Assembly: GCA_032128395.1 (NCBI GenBank) | Contig: JAQBGV010000123.1 | Span: forward strand, 1 to 64,000 | Length of the DNA stretch: 64,000 bases | Source of the DNA: JAQBGV01 sp032128395 | GTDB lineage: Bacteria > Planctomycetota > UBA8108 > UBA1146 | Direction: 5' to 3' | In this document: positions 1 to 8,824 of the stretch, in pieces | Numbering within the stretch: the stretch's first letter is position 1 | Layout of the letters: each line of letters begins with the position of its first letter | Notes under the pieces: generated by a model | Databases searched by the model: none | Seen by the model: only the letters and a program-made list of their open reading frames with translations | What the model was told of the DNA's origin: nothing | Position numbers and translations under genes: made by a program

Positions 1-171
1 CCGGAATCACCCTCTTGTGCTGGATGTGGGGCGGACAGCGCGGGATGGGGCCGTTCTCACTTTCTGGGGTCCGGTTGGGACCCCGGGTAGCGGACCCCCT
101 CTTCGCCATCGAATAGACGCGGTTCTTGGCCATCGACAACATGTGAGGGGGGATAGTACTTGGCAAGCGGG

Positions 172-678
172 CTACGCGCCCGGACGCGCCCGGATTTGAT
201 CGAGCACTCGCTCACGCCGCTCCCGGATCTCCGGCTCGAAGCGCTTCTTCCACTCGTGAGGCACCAGCTTCTCGACGTCGCTCTCGGCCGCGATCCTCAC
301 CAGCACATCGCGGAAGTACTCCCGAGGGTTCACTCCTGCCGCCTTGCAGGTCATCAGCAAGCTCATCAGGATCGTCGTCGAGAGCCCGTCACTCTCGCGC
401 TGGAAGAAGAGCGCGCGCGGAGCCGGGAATGGTGCCGCAAAGGGGTTTTGGGGATCTCCATTGGCCGGTCTTGCCGACTCGCCAGCGGAGGCCGAGCCGG
501 GGGTCACTTTGGCCGGTTTTGACTCCTTGGCCGCTACGAACAGTCGAGCGCAAGGCCCGATCATCTCGCGGTGTATCCCGAGCTCACGAGAGATCCTACG
601 GTGCGACCAGCCACGCTCGAGCAGAGATCGGATCGCGCTGATCAGCCATACTGAGCCTGTTTGCGGCTCTCCTGTAGT
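172..678 (-). pseudogene. IS21/IS66 chimeric transposase remnant
   Basis: This minus-strand open frame has no plausible start. Its first part (about 678-480) reads like the helix-turn-helix of IS21-type IstA transposases (RSLLERGWSHRRISRELGIH). The last ~80 residues read like the C-terminal tail of IS66 transposases (FFQRESDGLSTTILMSLLMT, then NPREYFRDVLVRI). No DDE catalytic core lies between them. It therefore looks like a junction of two decayed insertion sequences rather than a working transposase. The family names rest on motif recognition only. Confidence 0.6.
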
Positions 679-959
679 TCATGTTGGTCAGGCTGGGCCC
701 AAGCTGAACAGGCTTTCGGCGGCTTGGAGGGCACTACTCCCTCATCCTCGGGCTCTGGAGCTGCCGTGGGGCCCCCTCCGCACCGTCGCCCTCGGCGTCG
801 GCCCATGGGCGAGCCAGGCGCGACCGACGCCGAGGGCGACGGAGCTCCGTGGGCAGCGAGGAGAGACGCTCTGAATGATCGGATCGACCGGGAACGGCCG
901 CCAGTTTCTGATTCTCGACGATTTGGGCCACGGACTGACCAACATGAACTACCGGAGAG
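667..959. repeat. Inverted repeat pair bracketing IS debris
   Basis: A 25-nt segment at 667-691 recurs in inverted orientation at 935-959 with one mismatch (core CTGACCAACATGAACTAC). The bracketed ~240 bp holds a second, perfect inverted repeat. The 'ATG AAC TAC' start-like context is the same on both sides, as if two IS ends faced each other. No intact gene is visible between them. Confidence 0.6.
783..842. repeat. Perfect 19-bp inverted repeat
   Basis: The 19-nt arms at 783-801 and 824-842 are exact reverse complements (CCGTCGCCCTCGGCGTCGG), with a 22-nt loop. It could be a terminator or a recombination scar inside the IS debris. No T-run follows, so the terminator role is a guess. Confidence 0.6.
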
Positions 960-1027
960 GCCTGTTTGCCATGACGACAGGACCCCCTTCCGGGGGCGAT
1001 CGTCGTCGATTCCCACGAAGGCTCGCG

Positions 1028-1073
1028 AGTGGCTGGTTTTCAGGTGACCATCAGTGGCTGGTTTTGGGTGACC
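1028..1073. repeat. Tandem direct repeats, probable IS21-type end
   Basis: Two near-identical units lie at 1028-1049 and 1053-1073; both begin AGTGGCTGGTTTT and end GGTGACC. Multiple short direct repeats near the termini are typical of IS21-family elements, which fits the adjacent IS21-like remnant. This is probably the outer boundary of the IS scar. Confidence 0.55.
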
Positions 1074-1434
1074 CGTGATAGGGGAGGAACGGTCAAACCA
1101 GGGCTCGGGGCGCCTGGCGACTCCCTTCTTGACCACCTGCCCCCTCCGGCCCAGAATGTTCGATCATGGGCTTCCGGCCCGCGTCTCTCGCGGTGCCGAC
1201 CTCGCCGCGGGAGATCGGGAAGGACCGACCTGTGCCTCGCCGCATCCGTCACCTCATGCTCGCTGGAGTGGTGTGCCTGCTGGCCTTCGGGTCGGTGGGG
1301 GCTCGCAGACCCCTGGGGGAACGGGCCCTGGGACCACGCTGCGGAGTACCGAAGATGTCGACGCGCTCCACTGCGTTCTCACGTATCTGCTCCAAAGCGG
1401 GCAGCCCCGTGCAGACTCGCTGGTTTTTCATCAC

Positions 1435-1890
1435 ATGGTCACCGGGGTAGCTGAAAAGGTTTTCCGAGGACGGCTCCTGTTTTACCCCAACGGAGCTCGT
1501 TCGCAGTCCCTGCAAGAAGTCGAGTTGGTGTTCTTGCACTCCATCGGGTTGCCGTGTTCCATTCCCCCAGATCAACTCTTTTGCGTTCATGCGCCTGCAT
1601 CATCTGCACTCGTGACTGGTCCACAGGACAAGACCGAGTTCGAGTTCATGCTGGAGGTCTTGTCTCTACTTTCTCGAAAGAACTCCCGTGGACCAGTCAC
1701 AGCACTTGCGGACTGGTTCGACTCGTCTCTACAAATTGTGCTGGTCAATATCGAAACAAGCCACAGTGGGAACCGATACACATGCGAGCTTCAGTTTGAA
1801 GACCATACGGCGATTCCCTCTCTCGTGTGGAAGTACGCGGTGTCCGCAGTGCACAACTCCGCAGGGTTTGAACGAGTGGTCGTTCGATGA
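1435..1890 (+). CDS. Hypothetical protein, coupled to the TPR-like gene
   Basis: I do not recognise this protein. The given start is the in-frame ATG at 1435 (MVTGVAEKV), but the frame is open upstream to 1075 and protein-like residues appear from about 1330, so the true start may be earlier. A signal-peptide-like stretch (VPRRIRHLMLAGVVCLLAFG) lies in another frame at about 1231-1300, so an upstream frameshift is possible. Its stop overlaps the ATG of the next gene by 4 bp, indicating translational coupling. Base composition is clearly less GC-rich than in the rest of the window, suggesting a different origin. No catalytic motif or membrane segment is visible in the 151-residue version. Confidence 0.5.
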   Translation: MVTGVAEKVFRGRLLFYPNGARSQSLQEVELVFLHSIGLPCSIPPDQLFCVHAPASSALVTGPQDKTEFEFMLEVLSLLSRKNSRGPVTALADWFDSSLQIVLVNIETSHSGNRYTCELQFEDHTAIPSLVWKYAVSAVHNSAGFERVVVR

Positions 1891-3320
1891 CTCCGATTCG
1901 CTTCAATCCGGCAGACTCCGATCTCCGCTGCAGGTTTCTGCTCGCGGCACTGCGGAGCTTTGACTGGAAGGGGCAGTTGGTCACTTTTGAGCACTTGCTT
2001 GGCAGCAAGCTTCCGCTGGACACCCTTGGAGAACTCCTCGGTGCGGATGATGGAGATGTTGCGGCCAAGCTTGGAGGGATCGCGGCCGAAAGCGGATCGG
2101 CATGGTCCGAATTTGCGGCCCAAGTCCGGCTGCAATCCATCTCAGAAGATCGAGGTCTCTCTGCATTCAGCAAGTTGGAAGAGAGTTGTTCCGGACTGTT
2201 AGGGCAGGAGAGCTATTTTTGGCCGCTTCTCCGCTCCTATCAGTGCACGGCAGCCCGAATGGCCGGGGATATTCGGTCTTCAGGTTTCTACTTGCGCGAA
2301 GCTCGCCGACTAGTGGGGCTCCTAGAGAACTCGATGCTGCAGGAGTTGTGTTCCTCTACGATCATGCTGGTAGAAGGGTGCCTCGCAAGGGCCACTGGTG
2401 ATTTCAAGAGCGCAATGACGGCGATTCAGTCTTCAATCAGGAGTTCCCGAGACTATCAGCTCGCAATCGAGCCGATCGCCCACTTCGAACTCGCATCCCT
2501 TCTGTGGAGCAGCGGGCTATTCGAGAAGGCGCTGGAGCAGCATCAGTCAGATTCGGGGAGCAATCGATTCGGGCGTCTCTTGGCTCCTTCCTGGGTTCTC
2601 CAGTCCCACCTCTCTGCGGCGAAATGCGCTATCGATCTCGCAAATTCTAGCATTGCGACAACAGAGCTCCGCACCGCGGAACAGTTACTCAGGGAGACCT
2701 CTTGTTTGCCTGAGATGCTGGGCGGCTACTACGTCATGTATTCCGGCGAGCTGAAGATCCTCAACGGCGCACTGGACGAAGGACTCCAACTCCTCGAAGA
2801 GGCCTGTCAGCACTTCGAGAAGATGGATCCGCCGTTCCACGCCGGCCTACTCGACGCCAAGATTTCCATGGCCCAACACGCCATCACGAGCCGCGACTAC
2901 AAGAAGCTCCTGACGGTGATCCACAAGCTCCTCGATGAAGCAGAACAGAATGGGTGCTTGGAAGCCCGGACTCGCTTGTTGGTGGTCGAGAGCGCACTCT
3001 TCGTTTCCGAGAACCCGCCGTTGCGGGATGCCTACCAGGACCTCGTCACTCGCATGCACCTGATCAACAACCCCGCACTGATGCTCCAGGCTCTCGGGAA
3101 CCTCTTCGTCTATTCCCTCCGCTACCTCGATCAGCCCGATCAGGCATTCTTGATGGCGCGTCTTCGCCGCCTGCAGAAGGTTCTCGACGAGAGCTGCTTC
3201 CAGGATCTCTACGAGAAATATATCGAGCAGCGCTACAGCTGGGCGATCGAGAATCGACTCGCCGAGTTCCTCGAGGCGGAAGAGAGTCTGCTCGAAGACG
3301 AAGAAACCGAGCCGGCATAG
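1887..3320 (+). CDS. TPR-like helical repeat protein
   Basis: This 477-residue protein has no signal peptide or membrane segment. From about residue 60 to 440 it is built of amphipathic helix pairs typical of TPR or related solenoids (for example LLRSYQCTAARMAGDIRSSG, and the 'ALEQHQSD' and 'LEEACQHFEKM' helices). The C-terminal ~20 residues are strongly acidic (EAEESLLEDEETEPA). Start-stop overlap (ATGA at 1887) couples it to the upstream gene. A scaffold role in a two-protein complex is inferred. The first two thirds share the lower GC of the upstream gene, while the 3' part drifts back to the local composition. Exact function unknown. Confidence 0.7.
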   Translation: MTPIRFNPADSDLRCRFLLAALRSFDWKGQLVTFEHLLGSKLPLDTLGELLGADDGDVAAKLGGIAAESGSAWSEFAAQVRLQSISEDRGLSAFSKLEESCSGLLGQESYFWPLLRSYQCTAARMAGDIRSSGFYLREARRLVGLLENSMLQELCSSTIMLVEGCLARATGDFKSAMTAIQSSIRSSRDYQLAIEPIAHFELASLLWSSGLFEKALEQHQSDSGSNRFGRLLAPSWVLQSHLSAAKCAIDLANSSIATTELRTAEQLLRETSCLPEMLGGYYVMYSGELKILNGALDEGLQLLEEACQHFEKMDPPFHAGLLDAKISMAQHAITSRDYKKLLTVIHKLLDEAEQNGCLEARTRLLVVESALFVSENPPLRDAYQDLVTRMHLINNPALMLQALGNLFVYSLRYLDQPDQAFLMARLRRLQKVLDESCFQDLYEKYIEQRYSWAIENRLAEFLEAEESLLEDEETEPA

Positions 3321-3426
3321 GTCACCCCGCTACCGTTCGATCGCTGGGCAACAAGAAGGGCTGACGAGCGGTCCTGCTGCCGTGGCAAGGGGCACCCGAG
3401 AAAGTTCTTGCGCGATCTCCCGGAGC

Positions 3427-3462
3427 AAGACAGAATGTCTTTAGACGAAGACAAGGTGTCTT
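3427..3462. promoter_or_regulatory. Double BlaI-type operator
   Basis: Two copies of the same 15-bp dyad, AAGACA-N3-TGTCTT, occupy 3427-3441 and 3448-3462. Their centres are 21 bp apart, about two helical turns, so both dyads face the same side of the DNA. They lie 39-74 bp upstream of the BlaI-like gene. BlaI/MecI repressors bind short dyads as dimers and usually autoregulate, so this is the likely operator for the repressor-sensor pair. Its position also argues against starts upstream of 3501. Confidence 0.75.
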
Positions 3463-3500
3463 GTGGGGCCATCGGGTGCCTCGAAAGTGGGAGACCGAAC

Positions 3501-3932
3501 ATGGGAAACCGACCCCGCGACGTGACCGAGGCCGAACTCGCCGTCCTCGAGGCCCTGTGGGATGCCGGCGAATGCACGGTGCGCGAGATCACCGATCGCC
3601 TCTACCCCAAGGGGGGAAACTCCGAGTCTGCGACCGTCCAGAAGCTCTGCGAGCGGCTCGAGGCGAAGAAGTGCGTGACGGCGGATCGGCGCCGGCGACC
3701 GAATCTATTCCGCGCTCGGGTCGATCGCGAATCGCTGACGGTGCGGAAGCTGAAGGCGGTCGCCGACGATCTCTACGCCGGATCCCTCACTCCGCTCGTC
3801 AGTCAACTCCTGCGGGGAGGCTCGTTCAGTCCGGATGAGATCGAAGCGTTGCGCGGTGAGGTCGAACGCCTTGCCGAGGACGCCGCCAACCGCGCCACCC
3901 CGCGGAAGAGCAAGCGGGGGAGGAACGGATGA
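3501..3932 (+). CDS. BlaI/MecI/CopY family transcriptional repressor
   Basis: This 143-residue protein has the winged-helix architecture of BlaI/MecI repressors. It opens with 'TEAELAVLEALWDAGECTVRE', followed by the recognition helix region 'ESATVQKLCERLEAKKCVT' and a C-terminal dimerisation part. The family represses target genes until a membrane M56 protease triggers cleavage. The start at 3501 is chosen because the family motif begins eight residues later and a double operator occupies the upstream DNA. The last codon overlaps the start of the M56 protease gene (ATGA), the usual two-gene arrangement. The tail is basic (RKSKRGRNG). The target genes may simply be this operon. Confidence 0.9.
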   Translation: MGNRPRDVTEAELAVLEALWDAGECTVREITDRLYPKGGNSESATVQKLCERLEAKKCVTADRRRRPNLFRARVDRESLTVRKLKAVADDLYAGSLTPLVSQLLRGGSFSPDEIEALRGEVERLAEDAANRATPRKSKRGRNG

Positions 3933-5647
3933 TCGGCCTTCTCGAACCGCTCATCAGCAACACCGTGGTGATCATGCCGATCGCCGTGCTCGCACGACTC
4001 TGCTCTCGGTGGGGTGCGCGCCCCGCCTGGGTACACAGCCTCTGGCTGCTGGTTCTTCTCAAGCTCGTGACGCCGCCGATCTTCCGCGTGCCGGTCACCA
4101 TCTCCTGGGAGAGTCCGACCCGAGTGATCTCGGAGTGTTGCACCTCCGATGCAGTCTCGATCGATCGGTTCGTGGAATCTCCAGCGTGGCAACCGCCTCC
4201 AGCATCGCCCGGATCGAGCGGGGAAGCACTCGATGTCGCAGCCGTCGGCACCCCCGAAACACCTCGACGGCCGTGGCGGCCCTCGCCGATGCTCTCGGCG
4301 AGCTGGCTCTGGCTCCTTGGGGCCGGAACCGTGGCATTGCTCAGCCTCCGTCAGTTGCTGAGCTTCTCGCGACGCGCCGCGGGTCTCACTCGCGCTCCCG
4401 GTTCATTGATCCGAGAGGTCGAGGAGCTCGCACGAAAGGTGCGATTGCGCCGAACACCCGAGATCTACCTCACCCGCGAAGTGATCTCCCCGATGGTCTG
4501 GGCGCCCGCGTTTCGCCCTCGCCTGATCCTTCCCGAGACTCTTCTCGAGCGCCTGTCCGCTGACGAGCGGCAGACGCTGATCCTGCACGAATTGGCTCAT
4601 GTCCGTCGCCGCGACCACTGGGTCCGGTATTTGGAACTCGCGGTCCGAGTACTGCACTGGTGCAACCCGCTCGCATGGTGGGCGATCCACGAGCTGCGTG
4701 CCGCAGAGGAAGAGTGCTGTGACGTCTGGGTCACGTCCGTGTTCCGAAACTCCGAGCGACAGTATTCGGCCGCTCTACTGGCCGCCGCGGAGTTTCTCAG
4801 TTCGCCCACTCGACGTCTGCCGGCCACCACGCCCGGGGTCGGCGGAATTCCCGAGTTGAGAAGGAGACTCAAAATGATTTTTCGACCGCACGCGCATCGC
4901 TCGCTGAACTTCGCCGGCAAGCTGGCGATCGTTCTCGCCGCTTCGCTGATGATCCCCCTGCTGCCCGGCTGGGGTCAGGAGGCGAAGCCAGACCAGAATT
5001 CGTTCACTGATGACCAGCCCGCGGCTGGGGCGGGGGACGGCTTCCTCGACCTCTATCTTGCAAATGCTCACGACCCCAGGGCCGAGGACTCCCCGAGCCC
5101 GGCGGAGGTGGCGAGGGCCTTCGACCTGGCAGTTCAGCTGCTGATCGAGAACGGCCACCACGCCGAGGCGAGGATCATCGTCGAGACCGCGCGTCGGACG
5201 GCGGAGACGCCATCCCCAAACCCGTTCCATCGAAAGTTCTACGTGGTCCAACCCGGGGATACCCTGCGCAAGATCGCACTGCGGGAGCTCGGTACGGCGG
5301 ACGCGTGGCCGGAGATCGCCGCTACGAACGGCATCACGGACTCGGATCGGCTGGCGGTCGGCAGCCCTCTCTACATGCCCGGTCGCGCCGACGCGCGCCA
5401 ACCGGACGGCGCGGATCGGTGGCGGGTACCCGCTCTGCGCCCGACCGCCCGCGGAGAGACGTACCCCGAGCCGGAGGGGCGCCCGACGAACTACGCGCTC
5501 TCGAGCCGGCGCGCGGAGTTTCCGGCGCCGGCTTCGGGCGAGCGGTTGGACGCGCTCGAGCAGAAGGTGCAGGACCTGACGGAGCTGCTGCATAGGGTGC
5601 TCTTGCAACTCGACCCGAAGAAGGCTCACGGGAGCGGGGACCGATAG
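3929..5647 (+). CDS. BlaR1-like M56 membrane metalloprotease with C-terminal LysM
   Basis: This 572-residue protein begins with hydrophobic segments (about 10-55 and 120-145), followed by an M56 peptidase domain. The zinc motif HELAH lies at residues 220-224, with the following 'HWCNPLAWW' and 'EEECCDVWV' motifs also typical. A further hydrophobic segment ('LAIVLAASLMIPLLPG') precedes a periplasmic region. A LysM domain (about residues 437-487, FYVVQPGDTLRKIALRELG) lies where BlaR1 has its penicillin sensor. The C-terminus predicts a coiled coil (LDALEQKVQDLTELLHRVL). It likely senses a peptidoglycan or glycan signal and relieves BlaI repression; the LysM sensor role is inferred. Confidence 0.88.
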   Translation: MIGLLEPLISNTVVIMPIAVLARLCSRWGARPAWVHSLWLLVLLKLVTPPIFRVPVTISWESPTRVISECCTSDAVSIDRFVESPAWQPPPASPGSSGEALDVAAVGTPETPRRPWRPSPMLSASWLWLLGAGTVALLSLRQLLSFSRRAAGLTRAPGSLIREVEELARKVRLRRTPEIYLTREVISPMVWAPAFRPRLILPETLLERLSADERQTLILHELAHVRRRDHWVRYLELAVRVLHWCNPLAWWAIHELRAAEEECCDVWVTSVFRNSERQYSAALLAAAEFLSSPTRRLPATTPGVGGIPELRRRLKMIFRPHAHRSLNFAGKLAIVLAASLMIPLLPGWGQEAKPDQNSFTDDQPAAGAGDGFLDLYLANAHDPRAEDSPSPAEVARAFDLAVQLLIENGHHAEARIIVETARRTAETPSPNPFHRKFYVVQPGDTLRKIALRELGTADAWPEIAATNGITDSDRLAVGSPLYMPGRADARQPDGADRWRVPALRPTARGETYPEPEGRPTNYALSSRRAEFPAPASGERLDALEQKVQDLTELLHRVLLQLDPKKAHGSGDR

Positions 5648-5777
5648 ACCACCGTTCGTGAGCTCAGTACCGGACGCACCGAGGGGGCGGGACTGGTCCC
5701 GCTCCCTCGGGGCTCCGGGATCCCTTCGCACGTTCTGATACGATCTCATCCGGGGATCACCGAACGCGGGAGGGCAG

Positions 5778-5930
5778 ATCGAACCGATCTTCAGCGAGCG
5801 GATCCAACGCGCACTCGAGACTGCGGCTATCGCACATGAAGGCCAGTATCGGAAGAACCTCGATCGTCGGATAGGTCGCTACGGCGAGCAAGCCCCGGTA
5901 CTGCGAGAAGTCGTGGCTGCTTCCGAGTGA
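5778..5930 (+). pseudogene. Possible HD-domain (SpoT-like) N-terminal relic
   Basis: The stretch between 5648 and 6098 has no intact gene. One frame in it reads FSERIQRALETAAIAHEGQY then RK, which resembles the start of HD-domain (p)ppGpp hydrolase-like proteins (helix ending in H-x-G-Q-x-R-K). It then degenerates and stops after ~50 residues. There is no start codon, though a GGGAGG motif precedes it. Best read as a decayed gene fragment; this is a weak call. Confidence 0.3.
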
Positions 5931-6098
5931 GTTCCGAACGAAGCGGGCGCTATTGGCGGGGACCGGCCGTCCAGCTCTACCGGTCGCGACCTGTCAGGCG
6001 ATGGGGGGCACGACCGGTTACAATCCGGCAATTCCCCCGGACGCAGGATCCACATCCGGCAGGGGGCTGAACCCGAGGACTTCGGAGGGAGACCTGAG

Positions 6099-6812
6099 AT
6101 GAGAAACAGGTGGGCGATCGTCGCTCTGGCCCTTTCGGCCATCGTCGTCGGAGGCCTCGTGCTACAGCCGAGCCTTTCCGCACTCGATCCAGTCGGGCCC
6201 CAGGCGGCCGACAACGAGAAGCCCGACGCAGAGGACTCCGCCACGAAGATCAAGTCGCTCGAGCGCAAACTCGCTCTCGCGGCGATGAAGCTCGAGCAAG
6301 CGCAGCTGGAAGCGGAAGCCGGATTGATCGCGGCGCAGGCTTCGGTGCGTCAATCGGGGGAAGAGCTCGCCATCGCGCAGGGGAAAATGCATCAGTATCG
6401 CGAGTTCGACTCGAAGCGTGGGATCGAGGAGTCTCGCCTCGCACTCCTCGGATCGAAGGATCGCGCCGAGGAGGCGGCGGAAGAGCTCGCCCAGATCGAC
6501 CTGATGTACAAGGACCAGGATCTCGACGACCGGACCGCCGAGTTCGTGATCAAGCGCGGACGCCGGAACGCCGAGCGGGCCGCTGCCCACATTCAGCTCG
6601 AAGAGATGGCGCTCGCGGCGCTCACCGAGCACGAAGTGCCGAGGGAGATCCGGCAACACGAACTCACCGTCTCCCAGAAGCAGATCGCCGTCGAAACCGC
6701 AAAGCGTTCGCTCCAGTCCCAGCTCCTGAAGAACCAAATCTCGATCGCGAGCGCGGAGTCGGAGATCGCGGGGCTCAGGGAGGAGCTTGAGCAGTTGCGG
6801 AAACAGCGATGA
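6099..6812 (+). CDS. Secreted coiled-coil protein
   Basis: This 237-residue protein has an N-terminal signal or anchor segment (WAIVALALSAIVVGGLVL). Nearly the whole remainder is heptad-rich coiled coil (KIKSLERKLALAAMKLEQAQ through to EIAGLREELEQLRKQR), rich in Glu, Ala, Lys and Arg. It has no enzymatic motif. Its stop overlaps the start of the toroid protein gene by 4 bp, so the two are translated together and may form a periplasmic complex. An AGGGAGACC ribosome-binding site precedes the ATG. Function unknown. Confidence 0.75.
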   Translation: MRNRWAIVALALSAIVVGGLVLQPSLSALDPVGPQAADNEKPDAEDSATKIKSLERKLALAAMKLEQAQLEAEAGLIAAQASVRQSGEELAIAQGKMHQYREFDSKRGIEESRLALLGSKDRAEEAAEELAQIDLMYKDQDLDDRTAEFVIKRGRRNAERAAAHIQLEEMALAALTEHEVPREIRQHELTVSQKQIAVETAKRSLQSQLLKNQISIASAESEIAGLREELEQLRKQR

Positions 6813-8029
6813 GAGCGCCTCTTCTCGCGGTCTCTCTCGCGCTCGTGCTGATCGCGTGCGGTGTGCTCCGGGCACAAGATTCTTCTTCGACCCCTCGACC
6901 AGCCCCCGCGGCCGGTGTGTCCGAGGAAGCCGGCGCGCCCAAGAAGGTCGAGCAGGTCCCGAGTGCCGCGGATGTGCACCGCGCGATCGATCTTGGAGTC
7001 GAGTATCTCCTCGGAATTCAGCGGAAGGACGGCTCCTGGGGTGGGGTGAAAGACGCCACTTTCACGAGTAGCTTCGGCAATCTGTCCACCTATCACAGCT
7101 GGACGGTCGCGACCACTGCGCTGGTGACTCTCGCGATGCTCGAGCAGGGGCGCACCGAGGAGACTCTCGCCGCCGCGAAATCCGGACTCGGGTTCATCAT
7201 CGAGAATGCGGACCTGAAGCGCCCCGCGGAGTGGGACGTCGACAACAACTGGGGGTTCGTCTACGGAATCCGAACTCTCGCCGTGGCGCTGCTGGACGAG
7301 CGTATCGCGGGCACGGAGCTCGAGGGCCCGGTCCGTGAGGCGGCGCAGACGATGCTCCGCGGTCTCGCCAAGTATCAGTCCCCTCGCGGCGGCTGGGGCT
7401 ACTACGCGGACCCCGATGCGGCCTGGAACCCGGAGTGGGCGACCTCGTTCACCACCGCGGTCTCGCTCATCGGCCTCCGTGCAGCGAAGGACGCGGGGCT
7501 CGAGGTCGACGAGAAACTGATCCAGACCGCGGTAAGGGCGGTCGAAGTCTGCAAGCTCCCGAACGGGGCGTACGCCTACACCGTCTCGCCGACCCCCCCG
7601 CATCTCCGGCTCGAATCGATCGACCAGGTGAAGGGTTCGCTCGGGCGGATCCAGGTCTGCAACGTCGCACGCCTCTGCGGCGGCAGCGAGGTGCCCGCGG
7701 ACGAGATCGAATGGGGGCTCGGTCAGTTCTTCGAGCACCACAAATTCCTCGACGTCGCGCGGAACAAGCCGATCCCGCACGAGGCGTTCTACGCGAACGC
7801 TGCGTACTTCTACCTCTTCGGACACTACTACGCGGCGCACGCGATCGAGAGCCTTCCGGAAGAGCGCCGTGGCAAGTGGGCGCGGCAGCTCCGCGAGCCG
7901 ATCCTGAAGACTCAGCAGGCCGATGGATCGATGTGGGACTTCTGGATCGCGGGCACGACGAAGGCGTACGGAACTGCATTCGGGGTGATGTCGCTGGGGA
8001 GGACGCTGGAGACCGAACCGGAGAAGTAG
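6809..8029 (+). CDS. Secreted prenyltransferase/squalene-cyclase-like toroid protein
   Basis: This 406-residue protein has a signal peptide (LLAVSLALVLIACGVLRAQ), possibly lipoprotein-like because of the Cys at its end. It is followed by repeats of the alpha/alpha-toroid fold: 'AIDLGVEYLLGIQRKDGSWG', 'LRGLAKYQSPRGGWGYYADP', 'KTQQADGSMWDF'. These QW-like motifs occur in squalene cyclases and prenyltransferase beta subunits. The catalytic DxDD motif of squalene-hopene cyclases is not visible, so terpene cyclisation is unlikely. Proteins of this type are common secreted proteins in Planctomycetota, with unknown ligands. Coupled to the upstream coiled-coil gene. Confidence 0.8.
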   Translation: MRAPLLAVSLALVLIACGVLRAQDSSSTPRPAPAAGVSEEAGAPKKVEQVPSAADVHRAIDLGVEYLLGIQRKDGSWGGVKDATFTSSFGNLSTYHSWTVATTALVTLAMLEQGRTEETLAAAKSGLGFIIENADLKRPAEWDVDNNWGFVYGIRTLAVALLDERIAGTELEGPVREAAQTMLRGLAKYQSPRGGWGYYADPDAAWNPEWATSFTTAVSLIGLRAAKDAGLEVDEKLIQTAVRAVEVCKLPNGAYAYTVSPTPPHLRLESIDQVKGSLGRIQVCNVARLCGGSEVPADEIEWGLGQFFEHHKFLDVARNKPIPHEAFYANAAYFYLFGHYYAAHAIESLPEERRGKWARQLREPILKTQQADGSMWDFWIAGTTKAYGTAFGVMSLGRTLETEPEK

Positions 8030-8190
8030 GAGAGCGCGGTCCCCTCGAACTTCTCATGATGGGTCGCTGCGAGGTCGCGCGCCATCGACCGGGCGCGGAG
8101 ACCGGGCGCGGAACTTCTACGAGCACAGAAACCCCTGGGGATCGGTCGGTGTTGCTACGTCGAACAGCCCGCATTCGAAAGGAACCGACG

Positions 8191-8808
8191 ATGCGAATTC
8201 TGCTCGCCGCGCTCTTCACCCTCGGACTCTGCGCACCCACGCTCGCCCAAGATCGACCGACCCGGGAGAACCCCAGGGCGTCGGTGGACCAGGCTGACGG
8301 CACCCAGCGCCCGATGCGAAGAGCGCTAGGGCGACGATCCTTGCGCCGTCTCGGCGTCGATCGGCCGCGTCGACACGACATGGAGCAGGGCGCGGCCAGG
8401 GGGCAAAAAATGCGCGAAAAGCGCATGGAGCGCTTTGATGTCGACGGCGATGGAAGCCTCGATGCGGTCGAGCGTCAGGCTGCTCGTGAAGCCCGCCAGA
8501 GTCATCGGAGCGCGGTCCGTACTCGGGTGCTCGGGCGATTCGACGCGGATGGGGACGGCGATCTCTCCCGATCGGAGCGCCGAGCCGCTCGCGAGAAGAT
8601 GCGGGATCGGGCCGAGAAGCGACGCGAGAGCGCAGACACGAGCGGTGACGGGGTGGTCAGCCCCGAGGAGCGGCGCGCGGCACGTCAAGCGAGGCGTGAG
8701 CAACGTGAGTCTCGGCGCGGCGAGTTCGACAAGGACGGAGACGGTCGACTGAGCCCGCAGGAGCGTGACGCTCTCCGTGCATCGCGTTCGAGCGACCGCC
8801 CCCGCTGA
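8191..8808 (+). CDS. Secreted EF-hand protein
   Basis: This 205-residue protein has a signal peptide ending in 'APTLAQ'. Four EF-hand loops follow: DVDGDGSLDAVE, DADGDGDLSRSE, DTSGDGVVSPEE and DKDGDGRLSPQE. Each has Asp at positions 1, 3 and 5 (Ser at 3 in the third loop) and Glu at 12, so calcium binding is likely. The linkers are very basic (RRAAREKMRDRAEKRRES). The ATG at 8191 follows a GAAAGGAACC ribosome-binding site, the same motif that precedes the EF-hand/deiodinase selenoprotein at 26014. The gene ends 16 bp before the first selenoprotein, suggesting one transcript. Confidence 0.85.
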   Translation: MRILLAALFTLGLCAPTLAQDRPTRENPRASVDQADGTQRPMRRALGRRSLRRLGVDRPRRHDMEQGAARGQKMREKRMERFDVDGDGSLDAVERQAAREARQSHRSAVRTRVLGRFDADGDGDLSRSERRAAREKMRDRAEKRRESADTSGDGVVSPEERRAARQARREQRESRRGEFDKDGDGRLSPQERDALRASRSSDRPR

Positions 8809-8824
8809 CCACCGGAGAGAGCCC

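Noticed and set aside
1..171. Possible small gene at the window start
   Set aside because: A ~60-codon frame with no ribosome-binding site, no recognisable motif and location in IS debris; nothing supportable.
172..678. Intact transposase gene
   Set aside because: No start codon in a sensible place, no catalytic core and two different family signatures in one frame.
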